Origin: Pseudidiomarina insulisalsae | GTDB lineage: Bacteria > Pseudomonadota > Gammaproteobacteria > Enterobacterales > Alteromonadaceae | Assembly (NCBI RefSeq): GCF_003987065.1 | Contig: NZ_PIPY01000001.1 | Coordinates: 1 to 64,000, forward strand | Direction: 5' to 3' | Length of the DNA stretch: 64,000 bases | Shown: piece by piece, positions 31,133 through 41,688 of the stretch | Position numbering within the stretch: the stretch's first letter is position 1 | How the letters are laid out: each line of letters begins with the position of its first letter | Made by a program: the position numbers and the translations under genes | Notes under the pieces: model-generated | The model's database searches: none | What the model was told of the DNA's origin: nothing | Seen by the model: the letters and a program-made list of their open reading frames with translations, nothing else

Positions 31133-32197
31133 GTGGGTAAACATCGTAAATTAAATAAAGGTCAGCTACGGCGCATGCGCGCCAATCAGCAGAAACGTCT
31201 GCAACAGGTGGAGCTGGCACAGGAACCGGATGACGCAAGTCTGGGCGCACCAGAGCCTGGCATTATTGTCAGCCGTTTTGGCCAGCACGCAGTGGTTGCG
31301 AATGAGCAGGATCAAACCTTTCGTTGCCATATCCGCCGTAGCATTGAGACGCTGGTCTGTGGTGATGAGGTGGTATGGCGGCGCCTGACGGCACAGACGG
31401 AGCAGACCGAACAAGGTGTAATTGAGGCCGTGCAACCGCGTCACTCATTACTGAGTCGTCCGGATTACTACGATGGCCTTAAGCCGGTAGCCGCCAACAT
31501 CGATCAAATTCTGATTATTTCCAGTGTGTTACCGGCCTTCTCAGCGCAAATCATCGACCGCTATCTGGTCGCCTGCGAAGACATTGATATTACACCTGTG
31601 ATTGTCTTGAACAAGGCAGATTTACTCGAAACACTGGCAGCAGACGCAGTCGATGAGATTGAGCAGACACTGACCATGTATGAAGCGATTGGTTACCAGG
31701 TGCTACGGGTTAGCGCCAAAACCCTGGGTGGCCTTGACGCTATCCAGAGCTTGTTACAGCAACAGGTCTCAATTGTTGTTGGTCAGTCGGGCGTCGGTAA
31801 GTCATCACTGGTCAATGCGTTGCTACCTGAGATTGAAACCGAAGTTGGCGATGTTTCAGCGGGTTCAGGTCTGGGACAGCATACAACGACAGTAGCAACG
31901 CGTTACCCGTTGCCTCAGGGCGGTTATTTAATCGACTCGCCGGGCATCCGCGAGTTCGCGTTGTGGCACCTTGATGAGAATCGTGTGGCCTGGTGTTTTA
32001 AAGACTTTCGGCCGTTTTTAGGACGCTGCAAATTCCGTGACTGCAAGCATCTGCCGCAAGACCCAGGCTGTGCGTTGCAAGAAGCTGTCGAATCAGGTGA
32101 TCTGCACGCGCTTCGGTTGTACAATTTCCACAAAATTATCGAATCGATGGCCTCCACCAAGCCATCACGAGCAATACCACGAGGTAGTAAAAAGTGA
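31133..32197 (+). CDS. rsgA: Ribosome small-subunit GTPase RsgA
   Basis: RsgA (YjeQ) checks late assembly of the 30S subunit. The 354-aa protein starts at GTG behind CAGGAG. It is a circularly permuted GTPase: the G4 motif NKADLL comes before G1 ([10 protein letters not shown]) and G3 (DSPGIREF). An N-terminal OB-fold and a C-terminal zinc-binding segment ([15 protein letters not shown]) flank it. Its stop overlaps the psd start by 4 bp (GTGA), so the two are coupled; the rsgA-psd pair is conserved. Confidence 0.97.
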   Translation: MGKHRKLNKGQLRRMRANQQKRLQQVELAQEPDDASLGAPEPGIIVSRFGQHAVVANEQDQTFRCHIRRSIETLVCGDEVVWRRLTAQTEQTEQGVIEAVQPRHSLLSRPDYYDGLKPVAANIDQILIISSVLPAFSAQIIDRYLVACEDIDITPVIVLNKADLLETLAADAVDEIEQTLTMYEAIGYQVLRVSAKTLGGLDAIQSLLQQQVSIVVGQSGVGKSSLVNALLPEIETEVGDVSAGSGLGQHTTTVATRYPLPQGGYLIDSPGIREFALWHLDENRVAWCFKDFRPFLGRCKFRDCKHLPQDPGCALQEAVESGDLHALRLYNFHKIIESMASTKPSRAIPRGSKK

Positions 32198-33063
32198 ATT
32201 TCGACGACGTCAAAATTAAGGTGCAATATCTTACCCCTAAGCACGCGTTATCACGCCTGGTGGGAAGATTTGCTGCGGCCAGGGCGGGCTGGTTTACCCA
32301 ACTGTTTATTCGTTGGTTTATTCGCACTTACAAGGTTGATATGAGCGAGGCGGCTGACGAAAGTCCACGCGCCTACAAGACGTTTAATGATTTCTTTACC
32401 CGCTACTTAAAGCCCGAAGCGCGACCTTTTCAGGCTAACGAAGCGCATCAGTTTGCACATCCGGTCGACGGTGCAGTCAGCCAGTTAGGTGACATCGAAG
32501 ACGGGCGTATTTTTCAGGCCAAGGGGCACGATTACAGCTTAACCGAGTTGTTAGGGGGGGACCCGCGTGACGCGCATTCATTTAAAAATGGTAAATTCGC
32601 GACGATTTATCTGGCGCCGAAAGATTATCACCGTATTCATATGCCTTGTGACGGCGTGTTACGCAAAATGATTTACGTGCCCGGCGACCTGTTTTCAGTC
32701 AATCCGCTTACCGCGGCAAATGTTCCTAACCTGTTTGCCCGCAACGAGCGGGTGGTGGCCATCTTTGATGGCGAATTCGGTAAATTCGCCATGGTACTGG
32801 TGGGGGCCACTATTGTCGCCAGTATTGGCACGGTTTGGGCTGGCACCGTGACGCCGCCGACGGGTAAACATGTGCATAGCTGGGAGTATCCGGCCAGCGG
32901 CGATCAGGCCATTCGCCTGAAGAAAGGTGAAGAGATGGGGCATTTTAAGCTGGGCTCCACCGTGGTCATGACCTTCCCTGAAGATGTCATCGACTTTGAC
33001 GATGACCTGAAGCCACTTAGCGTCACCCGCGTCGGTACCGTACTTGGCGAGCGAGACGACTGA
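32194..33063 (+). CDS. psd: Phosphatidylserine decarboxylase
   Basis: Psd converts phosphatidylserine into phosphatidylethanolamine at the inner membrane. The 289-aa proenzyme carries the LGST motif ([11 protein letters not shown]), where autocleavage before Ser creates the pyruvoyl cofactor. [11 protein letters not shown] and the [11 protein letters not shown] segment are also typical. The start is a GTG overlapping the rsgA stop. The GDPD gene begins 5 bp after its stop. Confidence 0.97.
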   Translation: MNFDDVKIKVQYLTPKHALSRLVGRFAAARAGWFTQLFIRWFIRTYKVDMSEAADESPRAYKTFNDFFTRYLKPEARPFQANEAHQFAHPVDGAVSQLGDIEDGRIFQAKGHDYSLTELLGGDPRDAHSFKNGKFATIYLAPKDYHRIHMPCDGVLRKMIYVPGDLFSVNPLTAANVPNLFARNERVVAIFDGEFGKFAMVLVGATIVASIGTVWAGTVTPPTGKHVHSWEYPASGDQAIRLKKGEEMGHFKLGSTVVMTFPEDVIDFDDDLKPLSVTRVGTVLGERDD

Positions 33064-33067
33064 CGCG

Positions 33068-33796
33068 ATGTGGGTCATTGCGCATCGGGGCGCCAGCTTT
33101 GAGGCGCCGGAAAATACCCTTAGTGCCTTCGGCCGGGCGCTCGACGCGGGCGCCGAGGGCATTGAGCTGGACGTTTATCCATTGCGTGATGAGTGGATTG
33201 TCTTTCACGATCGCTACCTGGCCCGCCTGACCGCCCATCCCGGGCGGTTACAGGATCTCACCATAGATCAATTACGCAAGCTTAAAGTCTTTGGCCAACA
33301 CCCGGTACCGACGCTGGACGAAGCGCTGGCATTTATCGCCGGCCGTTGTTGGGTCAATATTGAACTGAAAGGTGCCGATATTGCCCGCGGCCTTACCCGG
33401 CATATCCGCCAGGCCGTTGCCGAGCATAACTTTACTCAGGAACAACTACTGGTTTCGAGTTTTAACCATCATTGGTTGCGCCAGCTCAAGCAAGATCATC
33501 CCGAACAACCTATTGGTGCACTTACTACTTCGTGTCCACTCACGTACGCCGCCTTTGCCAGCGAGCTGGAGGCCTGGTCCGTGCATATCGATGTTGATTT
33601 CGTCACGCCTGAGTTCGTCGCTGACGCACATCAGCGCAACCTGAAGGTATTTGTATTTACCGTGGATGAACCCGAGGATATGCGTGAGCTTCATGCAATG
33701 GGGGTCGACGGTATCTTCACGAACCACCCCGTTGCCGCCCGTAATGTTATCGCGGGCTTACCTATGCAAGCCCGCGAAACCTGGCATATCGATTAA
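33068..33796 (+). CDS. Glycerophosphodiester phosphodiesterase family protein
   Basis: Cytoplasmic GDPD enzymes release glycerol-3-phosphate from deacylated phospholipids. The 242-aa protein has no signal peptide and resembles UgpQ more than periplasmic GlpQ. Motifs are HRGASFEAPENTLSAF, EGIELDVYPLRDEWIVFHD with metal and catalytic residues, and VFTVDEPEDMRELHAMGVDGIFTN. The ATG chosen is 5 bp after psd; a longer frame would overlap psd. Its position suggests phospholipid recycling alongside Psd. Its stop shares TTAA with the convergent RND gene. Confidence 0.93.
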   Translation: MWVIAHRGASFEAPENTLSAFGRALDAGAEGIELDVYPLRDEWIVFHDRYLARLTAHPGRLQDLTIDQLRKLKVFGQHPVPTLDEALAFIAGRCWVNIELKGADIARGLTRHIRQAVAEHNFTQEQLLVSSFNHHWLRQLKQDHPEQPIGALTTSCPLTYAAFASELEAWSVHIDVDFVTPEFVADAHQRNLKVFVFTVDEPEDMRELHAMGVDGIFTNHPVAARNVIAGLPMQARETWHID

Positions 33797-36700
33797 TTTA
33801 TCTCACCTTTATGGTGGGGATATTGTTGCTCAAGCTCGGTAAGTTCATGCGTGAGCGCCAGTGGTGAAGTGGTGTTGCGTGCCAGCACCGAGTACAGCGC
33901 CGGAATGACAAAAATAGTCAGAAATGCCGACAAAGCGACGCCGCAGAAAATGACCGTACCAATGACCATTCGGCTCTCAGCGCCCGGACCAGTGCCCAGA
34001 ATCAACGGTACTGCACTCATCAGGGTAGTAAATGCGGTCATCACAATCGGCCGCAGGCGCTGTTGTGACGCTCGTACCACGGCCGCATCAAAACTATAGC
34101 CGGCATCGCGTAATTGGTTGGCGAATTCGACAATCAAAATACCGTTTTTCGCGGCCAGACCGATGAGCATGACGATGCCGATCTGGCTGTAGATATTCAG
34201 CGTCAGATCGGTGAAATACAGACCCACAGCAGCCCCTAAAATGGCCACCGGCACCATCAGCATAATCACCAGCGGGTGAATAAAGCTTTCAAACTGTGCC
34301 GCCAGGACCAGGTAAGCCACCACCAACGCCAGCACGAATACAAAAATCACGCTGCTGCCACTTTCCTGATACAGCTGCGATTCACCTTTGTAGTCAATGG
34401 AGACATCATCAGGCAGCTTTTCCTGCACAATAGTTTCCAGATAGGTTAACGCTTCGCCGAGTGAATAACCCTCGGCAAGGTTCGCCTCAATAGTGATACT
34501 GCGCATGCGGTTATAACGATTCAGTTGTCCCGCGGTAGCGCGCTCTTCAACGGTTACCAGGTTAGATAACGGGATCAGCTGCCCGGTAGCGTCCGAGCGG
34601 ACGTAAATCTGATCGATAGCCGAGGGATCGCGATAATCAGCGCGCTCACCTTCGAGAATCACGTCATATTCTTCGCCGCGGTCCAGATAGGTGGTGACGC
34701 GACGCTCACCCAGCATGGTTTCGAGGGTACGACCGATATCACCGACCGACACACCAAGGTCCGCTGCGCGGGTCTGATCAATTTTAATCAGCAATTGCGG
34801 CTGGGTTTGTTTAAAGTCACTGTCGAGCTCAAGCAGATTCGGGTTCTTACTGGCCTCTTCAATGACGATATCGCGATAGGCCGCCAATTGCTCATAGGTG
34901 TTACCCTGCAAGACAAACTGAACCGGCCGCCCATTGCCGCCGGAAATACCGCTGCGCATAAAGGCAAAGGCACGAACTCCGGCCACCTGGTTAAGTTGCT
35001 CACTGATATCGTCCATCAGTTCAAAGGTACTCCAGTCACGCTGTTCATAAGGTACCGCGCCAACAATGGCAATACCCGCCGAGTTGCCCCAGCCCGGCGC
35101 GCGAACCAGCAGCCGGTCAATTTTGCCCTCGTCCAGATAAGGCAACAGCAAGGCTTCAATTTCTCGCATGTGCTCAGCATTCGATTCGAAACTGGCGCCC
35201 TCGGCACTGCGAACCATGACAAAGAAGGTGCCGCGATCTTCAGGCGGGACAAACTCCTGTGGCACCAGCTTTAGCATGTTGTAAGAGACAATACCGGAAA
35301 ACAGTACCAACAGCACGGCCAGCCACGGATACGCCAGCGTCCGTTGCAGGACCCGCGCGTAACCACTTTCGACCCAGTTGAAAAAGCGGTCCACCGCTTT
35401 ACCAAAACGACTGGTGCGCTCGCGCCGATGCAGAATCTTGGAGCTCAGCATGGGCGACAAAGTCAGCGCAGCAATACTTGAGCACAGCACCGCTGCGGCG
35501 ATCGCCAGGGCAAATTCGGTAAACAACTGACCAATATTGCCTTCTAAGAAGGCAAGAGGAACAAATACCGAAATCAGCACCAGGGTGGTCGCGACCACCG
35601 CGAAACCAACCTCGCGGGCACCGCGGTAAGCTGCCAGCAGCGGCGGCTCACCTGCCTCAACACGACGATAGATATTCTCAAGTACAACAATCGAGTCATC
35701 GACCACCAGACCGATAGCAAGTACCAGCGCTAAAAGCGTCAGAAGGTTGACCGAGAAGCCCATCGCAAATAATGCAATGTAGGATGCAATAATCGCCACC
35801 GGCACGGTTAGCGCCGGAATTAGTGTGGCACGTACGTTACCGAGGAACAGGTAAATAACAATGACCACCAGCGCCATGGCTATTCCCAGCGTGTTATACA
35901 CCTCGTCGATGGAGCCTTTAATAAAAATGGAGGAGTCATAACTCGGGACAATGATCATTGACTCCGGCAAGGTACGCTCAATTGCCTCAATTTCACGGCG
36001 AACATTTTCAACAACTTCAAGGGTATTGGCTTTAGATTGCTTAATGACGCCAATACCAATCATGTTGATACCATTGCCGCGGAATTCCGTTTTGTCGTCC
36101 TCTGAACCCATTTCAATGCGCGCAATTTCACCCAGACGCACCAGTTGGCCACTGTCGCCCCGGGTAATCGACAACTGATTAAATTGCTCCGGCGTCAGAT
36201 AGGTACGCGCCACCCTGACGCTGAACTCGCGATCGACCGATTCGACCTCACCGGCTGGCAACTCCACATTCTCTGCCCGCAGCCGCGACTCAACATCGGT
36301 TACAGTAATACCACGTGCCGCCATGGCTTCACGGTCAAGCCAGACCCGCATTGCATAACGTCGCTCGCCACCGAGGTTCACGCGCGCTACGCCGTCAACC
36401 ACTGAGAGCCGCTCTACAATGTAACGATCAGCGTAATCGGTAAGCTCCAGAATACTCAGATTTTCACTTCGCAGGTTATACCAGACCACCGTTGATTCAT
36501 CTGAATTCGCCTTAGAAACTTCTGGCGGATCAACTTGTTCGGGTAAGTTATCGACGACTCGTGAGACACGGTCACGCACGTCATTCGCTGCGGCGTCGAC
36601 ATCGCGGTTGAGGGTAAATTCGATAGTGATTCGAGAGCGCCCGTTGCGGCTGCTCGAGCTAATATTTTTAATGCCTTCAATACCGCTAATCCGGTCTTCG

Positions 36701-36900
36701 ATTAATTGTGTGATCTGGGTCTCGACAATTTCCGCTGAAGCGCCGGGGTAACTGGTATCAATGGAAACAACCGGAGGGTCAATATCGGGGTACTCACGCA
36801 GCGGCAACATGGTGAAGCACACAATACCAAAAACAATCAGCAATATGTTGACAACGGTAGCAAAAACCGGACGTTTGACTGACACATCAGAGAGTAACAT
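33793..36900 (-). CDS. RND efflux permease (HAE1 type)
   Basis: This 1035-aa inner-membrane pump has the RND layout: twelve membrane helices and two large periplasmic loops. Helix 4 carries the proton-relay Asp pair (LAIGLVVDDSIVVLENIYRR), and helix 10 the partner Lys (GLAAKNGILIVEFANQL). It follows the adaptor gene by 2 bp. No outer-membrane channel gene is linked, so it probably uses a TolC encoded elsewhere. The HAE1 family exports hydrophobic drugs and detergents; the actual substrate cannot be read. Its stop is shared with the GDPD gene (TTAA). Confidence 0.94.
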   Translation of the reverse strand: MLLSDVSVKRPVFATVVNILLIVFGIVCFTMLPLREYPDIDPPVVSIDTSYPGASAEIVETQITQLIEDRISGIEGIKNISSSSRNGRSRITIEFTLNRDVDAAANDVRDRVSRVVDNLPEQVDPPEVSKANSDESTVVWYNLRSENLSILELTDYADRYIVERLSVVDGVARVNLGGERRYAMRVWLDREAMAARGITVTDVESRLRAENVELPAGEVESVDREFSVRVARTYLTPEQFNQLSITRGDSGQLVRLGEIARIEMGSEDDKTEFRGNGINMIGIGVIKQSKANTLEVVENVRREIEAIERTLPESMIIVPSYDSSIFIKGSIDEVYNTLGIAMALVVIVIYLFLGNVRATLIPALTVPVAIIASYIALFAMGFSVNLLTLLALVLAIGLVVDDSIVVLENIYRRVEAGEPPLLAAYRGAREVGFAVVATTLVLISVFVPLAFLEGNIGQLFTEFALAIAAAVLCSSIAALTLSPMLSSKILHRRERTSRFGKAVDRFFNWVESGYARVLQRTLAYPWLAVLLVLFSGIVSYNMLKLVPQEFVPPEDRGTFFVMVRSAEGASFESNAEHMREIEALLLPYLDEGKIDRLLVRAPGWGNSAGIAIVGAVPYEQRDWSTFELMDDISEQLNQVAGVRAFAFMRSGISGGNGRPVQFVLQGNTYEQLAAYRDIVIEEASKNPNLLELDSDFKQTQPQLLIKIDQTRAADLGVSVGDIGRTLETMLGERRVTTYLDRGEEYDVILEGERADYRDPSAIDQIYVRSDATGQLIPLSNLVTVEERATAGQLNRYNRMRSITIEANLAEGYSLGEALTYLETIVQEKLPDDVSIDYKGESQLYQESGSSVIFVFVLALVVAYLVLAAQFESFIHPLVIMLMVPVAILGAAVGLYFTDLTLNIYSQIGIVMLIGLAAKNGILIVEFANQLRDAGYSFDAAVVRASQQRLRPIVMTAFTTLMSAVPLILGTGPGAESRMVIGTVIFCGVALSAFLTIFVIPALYSVLARNTTSPLALTHELTELEQQYPHHKGEIN

Positions 36901-36902
36901 GC

Positions 36903-37958
36903 TTAGCCCTCCTTGATGTTAACAGCGATTCCATCCCGCATGCGCACGATGCCTTCGGTGACTACTTTTTCGCCCACTTCGATGCCATCGACAATCTCTA
37001 CCACACCGGGCTTGCGGCGACCAATCGTCACCTGTCGCTCGTGGGCAATATTATTGTCATCGATGACGTAAACAAAGTGCCGCGTATCAAGCGGTACTAC
37101 GGCCCGCTCGGGAAGCTGCATGACATTCTCAACACTGCGCAGTAATTGCACCCGTAACAACATGCCCGGGCGCAGGCGTCCTTCTTCGTTCGCTAATTCG
37201 GCGCGCACAAGAATAGAGCGTGTCAAAGGATCGACCCGGGAGTCGATACTACGAATGGTACCGGTAAAGTCCCTGCCCGGATAGGCACCACTGCGGGCTT
37301 TTACCTCTTGGCCAATGGCCAGACTGGCGAAAAACAACTCGGGTACGTTGAAGTCGAGCTTAATCGGAGTAATGTCATCTAAGGTAGTGATTTGCTGACC
37401 CGGACTCACCAGCGAGCCCACGCTGATCTGGCGGATACCAAGACGACCGGCAAAAGGTGCGATAATTTGTTGCTGTGCCAGTTGGGTTTCAGCAACTTCA
37501 AGTGCGGCAACGATCTCTTTCACCACCACGTCCTGTGCTTCAACCTGCTGCACCGAGGCGGCATTCTGCTTGCGCAGATCTTTCAGGCGTTGATACTGAC
37601 GGTTTGCCTCAGCTAAACGAAATTTTAGTTCCTGCACCCGTGCCAGCTCTTCACGCGCATCCAGCTCTACCAGCAGGTCGCCAGCCGCGACCGTGTCCCC
37701 GTCGTTAAAATGAACGGCGGTCACTTTGTCCTGAGTTTGCGCGGTAATCACCACCGACTCATTTGCCCGGGCGGTGCCCAGCGCTTCAATAATATCGCGA
37801 AAGGGCTTTACGGTAGCTTTCGTCACTTCAACCGGCACCGCCTGTTGCTGACGCTGCTCTTCCACCACCGGTTGATGGAAAAAGCTGAAATAGGCTGTCG
37901 CTGCGATCAATAAGACCACAACCAAAGAAATGGGATTTACAATTTTTGCCACCGCCAC
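36903..37958 (-). CDS. RND periplasmic adaptor (membrane fusion protein)
   Basis: This 351-aa protein has one N-terminal membrane anchor (about 10-28), a lipoyl/biotinyl-like domain split around an alpha-helical hairpin (about 95-160, EARVQELKF-type heptads), and beta-barrel and proximal domains (PGMLLRVQLLRSVENVMQLPERAV). No lipobox is seen, so it is anchored by its N-terminal helix. It is the first gene of a two-gene operon with the RND permease. Confidence 0.94.
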   Translation of the reverse strand: MAVAKIVNPISLVVVLLIAATAYFSFFHQPVVEEQRQQQAVPVEVTKATVKPFRDIIEALGTARANESVVITAQTQDKVTAVHFNDGDTVAAGDLLVELDAREELARVQELKFRLAEANRQYQRLKDLRKQNAASVQQVEAQDVVVKEIVAALEVAETQLAQQQIIAPFAGRLGIRQISVGSLVSPGQQITTLDDITPIKLDFNVPELFFASLAIGQEVKARSGAYPGRDFTGTIRSIDSRVDPLTRSILVRAELANEEGRLRPGMLLRVQLLRSVENVMQLPERAVVPLDTRHFVYVIDDNNIAHERQVTIGRRKPGVVEIVDGIEVGEKVVTEGIVRMRDGIAVNIKEG

Positions 37959-38031
37959 TGACTCCTTGAGGTGCTGAATTTCAGGCTCGACTGGCCTTAC
38001 TAGAGTATGGCGCTATTGTAACGTGAGGATC

Positions 38032-38059
38032 ATCGGCGGCAGCTCCGCTTACCGCCGAT
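38032..38059 (-). terminator. Hairpin downstream of hemE, possible terminator
   Basis: ATCGGCGG (38032-38039) pairs with CCGCCGAT (38052-38059) around a 12-nt loop. There is no T-run on the minus strand, so it may be a transcript-end hairpin or a weak terminator. Confidence 0.4.
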
Positions 38060-38079
38060 TCGTTGAGGTTTACCGCAAA

Positions 38080-39144
38080 TTAACGGTGATAGGCAGGGCT
38101 CAGCTTATGTACGGCCTCAATAAAGGCACCAGCATGCTCAGGATCGACCTCTGGATGAATACCGTGACCAAGATTGAAAACATGACCATGACCATGGCCA
38201 TAACTGGCTAAAATGGTCGCCACTTCCTCTTCAATGCGTTGCGGCGAGGCATACAACATACTCGGGTCCATATTGCCCTGTAATGCGACCTTGTCGCCTA
38301 CCGCTTGTCGCGCAGTTGCAAGGTCGGTGGTCCAGTCAACCCCTAACGCATCAGCGCCGGTCGCCGCCATATCTGCCAACCAGGCGCCACCATTTTTCGT
38401 AAACAGGGTCACCGGCACCTGCCGGCCGTCGGCTTCGCGGGTAAGTCCGCTGACAATTTGCTGCATATAGCGCAACGAGAACTCACGGTAGTCACGCGGG
38501 CTGAGCACACCACCCCAGGTATCGAAAATCATGACTGCCTGCGCGCCCGCAGCAATCTGCGCATTCAGATAACTGGTAACGGACTGCGCCAGCTTATCGA
38601 GTAACTGATGCATGGCCTGTGGTTCAGCAAACATCAACTTCTTTACCTGACTAAAGTTCTTGGTGCTGCCACCTTCGACCATATAAGTGGCTAACGTCCA
38701 CGGGCTGCCGGAAAAGCCGATCAGCGGCACCTTTCCGTTCAGTTCACGGCGGATGGTTCGCACTGCATCCATCACGTAGCCCAGCTCCTGCTCCGGATCA
38801 GGTACGCCAAGCCTGGAAATAGCAGCCAGATCACGCACCGGGCGCTCAAACTTAGGTCCTTCGCCGGTTTCAAAGTACAGGCCTAAACCCATAGCATCAG
38901 GAATGGTCAGAATATCGGAAAACAGGATAGCTGCGTCTAAAGGGAAACGGCGCAGTGGCTGCATCGTCACCTCACACGCCAACTCCGGGTTTTTACACAG
39001 CGCCATAAAGTCACCTGCCTGTTTACGCACTTCACGGTATTCAGGAAGGTAGCGGCCAGCCTGGCGCATCATCCAGATAGGGGTACGTTCAGTGGGTTCA
39101 CGTAACAATGCACGTAAATAAAGATCATTTTGCAAAGTGCTCAT
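38080..39144 (-). CDS. hemE: Uroporphyrinogen decarboxylase
   Basis: HemE removes four carboxyl groups from uroporphyrinogen III to give coproporphyrinogen III on the heme pathway. The ATG at [20 protein letters not shown] gives 354 aa, the E. coli length. The N-terminal [16 protein letters not shown] holds the conserved Arg residues, and the catalytic Asp lies in [17 protein letters not shown] codon 33 bp upstream also opens the frame but is not needed. Heme made here would serve the cytochromes, including NirS. Confidence 0.97.
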   Translation of the reverse strand: MSTLQNDLYLRALLREPTERTPIWMMRQAGRYLPEYREVRKQAGDFMALCKNPELACEVTMQPLRRFPLDAAILFSDILTIPDAMGLGLYFETGEGPKFERPVRDLAAISRLGVPDPEQELGYVMDAVRTIRRELNGKVPLIGFSGSPWTLATYMVEGGSTKNFSQVKKLMFAEPQAMHQLLDKLAQSVTSYLNAQIAAGAQAVMIFDTWGGVLSPRDYREFSLRYMQQIVSGLTREADGRQVPVTLFTKNGGAWLADMAATGADALGVDWTTDLATARQAVGDKVALQGNMDPSMLYASPQRIEEEVATILASYGHGHGHVFNLGHGIHPEVDPEHAGAFIEAVHKLSPAYHR

Positions 39145-39211
39145 GTCGCTTTGTTTTACCTGTATTAGCTTGGCCAAAAAATTGGGCGTTATTCTATCAG
39201 TCCCGACGCGA

Positions 39212-40024
39212 TCATTCTCGATCTATTTGCGCTTTCACGGTCTGGATCAACTTATGCGCGATGGTACCCGGTAACGGAATATCCGGAAGCGCGTCAAAAC
39301 CAAACCAGTCGCCTTGTTCCAGTTCGAACGGGTCAAAATGCAGATCACCAGCGGCCCACTCGGCTACGAAACCCATCATCAGCGAGTTAGGAAACGGCCA
39401 CGGCTGGCTACAGACATACTGAATATTTTTTACCTCAATACCGGCTTCTTCCATGACTTCGCGCGCCAGCGTCTGCTCAAGACTTTCGCCCGCTTCAACA
39501 AAGCCTGCCAGTACCGAAAACAAGCCAGGGCGGTGCCGCTTGCCACGCGCCAGTAAAATTTTGTCCTGCTTACGAATCGCGACAATGATGCAAGGGGATA
39601 TCCGTGGATAACACCGGTGCTGGCAGGCATGGCATTGCATCGCCAGCTCCCAGTCAACGGCCTGCATGCGCGTGCCGCAACGGCCACAATAACGGTGGGT
39701 GGTCAGAAACTCCGTTACCTGCTTGGCGCGTGCAGCCATCATAAACATCTCTTCATCATTTGCCTCTACCAGCGGCCGTAATGACTTGAACTCCCCAAGG
39801 GCGGCAAACGCATCGTCATTCAGATCGGCAACCACCAGATAACAACTGCGTTCGCGCAACTCACCCAGCCAAATCACCTGATACTCATCAAGATTGGGCA
39901 TGGGTAATTCCTGTAGCCGACCGTGCGGGGGCAAATCGTTGGCATCGAAGGTGAGTTCACCCGCCGAACAGATAAACCACCAGGCCGGCTCATCAGCAGA
40001 TGGGCGTTGATAAGGTTTTGTCAT
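39212..40024 (-). CDS. nudC: NAD-capped RNA hydrolase / NADH pyrophosphatase NudC
   Basis: NudC hydrolyses NADH and removes NAD caps from RNA. The 270-aa protein has an N-terminal domain, a zinc ribbon (CGRCGTRM about 115-122, then [10 protein letters not shown]) and the Nudix box [22 protein letters not shown] with its Glu residues. The following [11 protein letters not shown] is the NADH-specificity motif SQPWPFPxS. It diverges from rsd, with about 90 bp between. Confidence 0.96.
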   Translation of the reverse strand: MTKPYQRPSADEPAWWFICSAGELTFDANDLPPHGRLQELPMPNLDEYQVIWLGELRERSCYLVVADLNDDAFAALGEFKSLRPLVEANDEEMFMMAARAKQVTEFLTTHRYCGRCGTRMQAVDWELAMQCHACQHRCYPRISPCIIVAIRKQDKILLARGKRHRPGLFSVLAGFVEAGESLEQTLAREVMEEAGIEVKNIQYVCSQPWPFPNSLMMGFVAEWAAGDLHFDPFELEQGDWFGFDALPDIPLPGTIAHKLIQTVKAQIDRE

Positions 40025-40115
40025 AGTAGTGATTCGTCGGTACAGTAAAAAGAGTTGACCTTAGCTTAGCATCATCGTTAGATTGACTCTACGCACACAT
40101 AAGGAGAGGTAGACC

Positions 40116-40604
40116 ATGCTAAAGCGACAAGAACAAGCCAAGCAACGTTGGGGTGGAGCCCACCAAGCCGTTGATATGTGGCTTCACGAGCGCCAGGAAT
40201 TATTGATCGAGTACTTCAAACTGGCGGCCCTGCCTCCTTATGAGCGTGACAATCAGGCACTGCCTGCGCTGAGCGATATCCACAGCTTCTGTGCCTTGCT
40301 CATGGACTATATTTCGGCCGGTCACTTCGAAGTCTATGATCAGATTATCCGCAACTGCAAAGAAGCCCCGAAAGTGACCCAGGAGCTCGCCGATGAACTA
40401 TTTCCGCTCATTGGCGATACTACCGAAATCGCGCTCGACTTTAATGATACGTATGGCGAAGTAGATGACCAAAATCTGTTAGTCGACTTTGACCAACGTC
40501 TCTCTGGACTAGGTGAAGCGCTGGAATTGCGCATGGAATTTGAAGATCGCCTTTTAAACGCCCTGGAACAACATCGTTTACTGGATAAGTCAACGGAGAC
40601 GTAA
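40116..40604 (+). CDS. rsd: Anti-sigma-70 factor Rsd
   Basis: Rsd (AlgQ family) binds sigma-70 region 4 in stationary phase and favours alternative sigma factors. The 162-aa all-helical protein matches: QAKQRWGGAHQAVDMWLHERQ at the N-terminus and LSDIHSFCALLMDYISAGHFEVYDQI in the middle. An AGGAGAGG ribosome site precedes the ATG. It is followed by a very strong terminator and diverges from nudC. Confidence 0.94.
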   Translation: MLKRQEQAKQRWGGAHQAVDMWLHERQELLIEYFKLAALPPYERDNQALPALSDIHSFCALLMDYISAGHFEVYDQIIRNCKEAPKVTQELADELFPLIGDTTEIALDFNDTYGEVDDQNLLVDFDQRLSGLGEALELRMEFEDRLLNALEQHRLLDKSTET

Positions 40605-40621
40605 AGCAGGCGTCGTATCCC

Positions 40622-40657
40622 GGGGGGGCAGGCAACCTTTGCCTGCCCCCTTTTTTT
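40622..40657 (+). terminator. Strong Rho-independent terminator after rsd
   Basis: GGGGGCAGGCAA (40624-40635) pairs perfectly with TTGCCTGCCCCC (40639-40650) around a 3-nt loop, followed by seven T. It is the strongest-looking terminator in the window. Confidence 0.96.
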
Positions 40658-40831
40658 ATCATCATACCTATCATCTCTTCGGCAGCTGCCCCGCACAGGC
40701 GCGACGCCCACAGCACCTTTTGTTGCAACCAAGTTTTTTGATTGACGATACGTTATTGTCATGCCTATTATTTGAACAGCCACCCCCGTCATCTGGCTTT
40801 ATTCTTATTACTTAGACAATAAGGACGTGCT

Positions 40832-41599
40832 ATGAAAAGAGTAAAAATAATCGCGGCCTCGCTAACGGTTTTGTCACTGTTAAGCAGTGGGCCAATTGCA
40901 GCGAAAACGGTATCCGGACAGGAGCCTGCAGCGAAAGTTATACGGTTAGTAGCATCTACGATAGGACTTTCCAGAGATGAGCTCAACCGAGCGTTTTTCG
41001 TCATCGCTGATTTTCAGGCCCGTAAGCTCACCCTCCCTGAGCTCGACGCTCTTTCCGACGACCAGGTATTAGCTAAAATTGATTTTGATGCTGAACCTTA
41101 TGCCAGCCTCGAAAGCGAACAAATGATGCTCATTGCAAAGCGCTACGAACTTGAGGTCGAAATGCTGGCTTCCCGCGCCAATGTTGATATCGAGAAATTC
41201 CGTCAGTTTTACCGGACGTTTGATATGACCATGACGACCGCTTTAAGTTTAAATCGTTACGCCGCCGCTCCAGGTGGTTCTGCAGCGGGAGCTAAATCCT
41301 CTGCCCACGCTACACTTAGCTATTTTGATGACGATGATTTTGATGGCCCGGTGGTTGAATGTGGTCGATCTTGTCGGGTTATTATCGAGCAAATGTTCGA
41401 TGATTTTCAGGATCAACTGGACATCATAGCTGCTATGCAGGACTGGGAAAATCAAAATGGCGCACAGCCAGTGGGAACGACCGCTCGAATTGTCGATAGC
41501 GAATCGGGCAGTTTCATTGAGGTTCAGAAGCAACTGAGCTCTGTGCCCTGGGCTCCTTTAAGTACTGACCTGAAGTGTGCCACTGTGGCGTGTAGTTAA
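40832..41599 (+). CDS. Orphan exported protein of unknown function
   Basis: This 255-aa protein has a clear signal peptide (MKRVKIIAASLTVLSLLSSGPIAA, cleavage near 24). The mature part is helical and acidic to about residue 145, followed by an Ala/Gly/Ser-rich linker (AAPGGSAAGAKSSAHA). The C-terminal part has two closely spaced Cys pairs, ECGRSC (CxxxC) and KCATVAC at the very end (CxxxxC), suitable for disulfides. I recognise no domain. It sits alone between two strong terminators, so it is a single-gene transcript. Confidence 0.75.
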   Translation: MKRVKIIAASLTVLSLLSSGPIAAKTVSGQEPAAKVIRLVASTIGLSRDELNRAFFVIADFQARKLTLPELDALSDDQVLAKIDFDAEPYASLESEQMMLIAKRYELEVEMLASRANVDIEKFRQFYRTFDMTMTTALSLNRYAAAPGGSAAGAKSSAHATLSYFDDDDFDGPVVECGRSCRVIIEQMFDDFQDQLDIIAAMQDWENQNGAQPVGTTARIVDSESGSFIEVQKQLSSVPWAPLSTDLKCATVACS

Positions 41600-41636
41600 T
41601 CGCCCGGGTTTGGCCTACCAATAAGGCTTTGCCAAC

Positions 41637-41665
41637 AAAAAAGCGCCGACGAACGGCGCTTTTTT
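41637..41665. terminator. Bidirectional Rho-independent terminator
   Basis: AAAAAAGCGCCG (41637-41648) pairs with CGGCGCTTTTTT (41654-41665) around ACGAA. T-runs exist on both strands, so it ends the exported-protein gene and the convergent FKBP gene. Confidence 0.95.
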
Positions 41666-41688
41666 CATTGCTTAAGGAAGCTCAAAGC

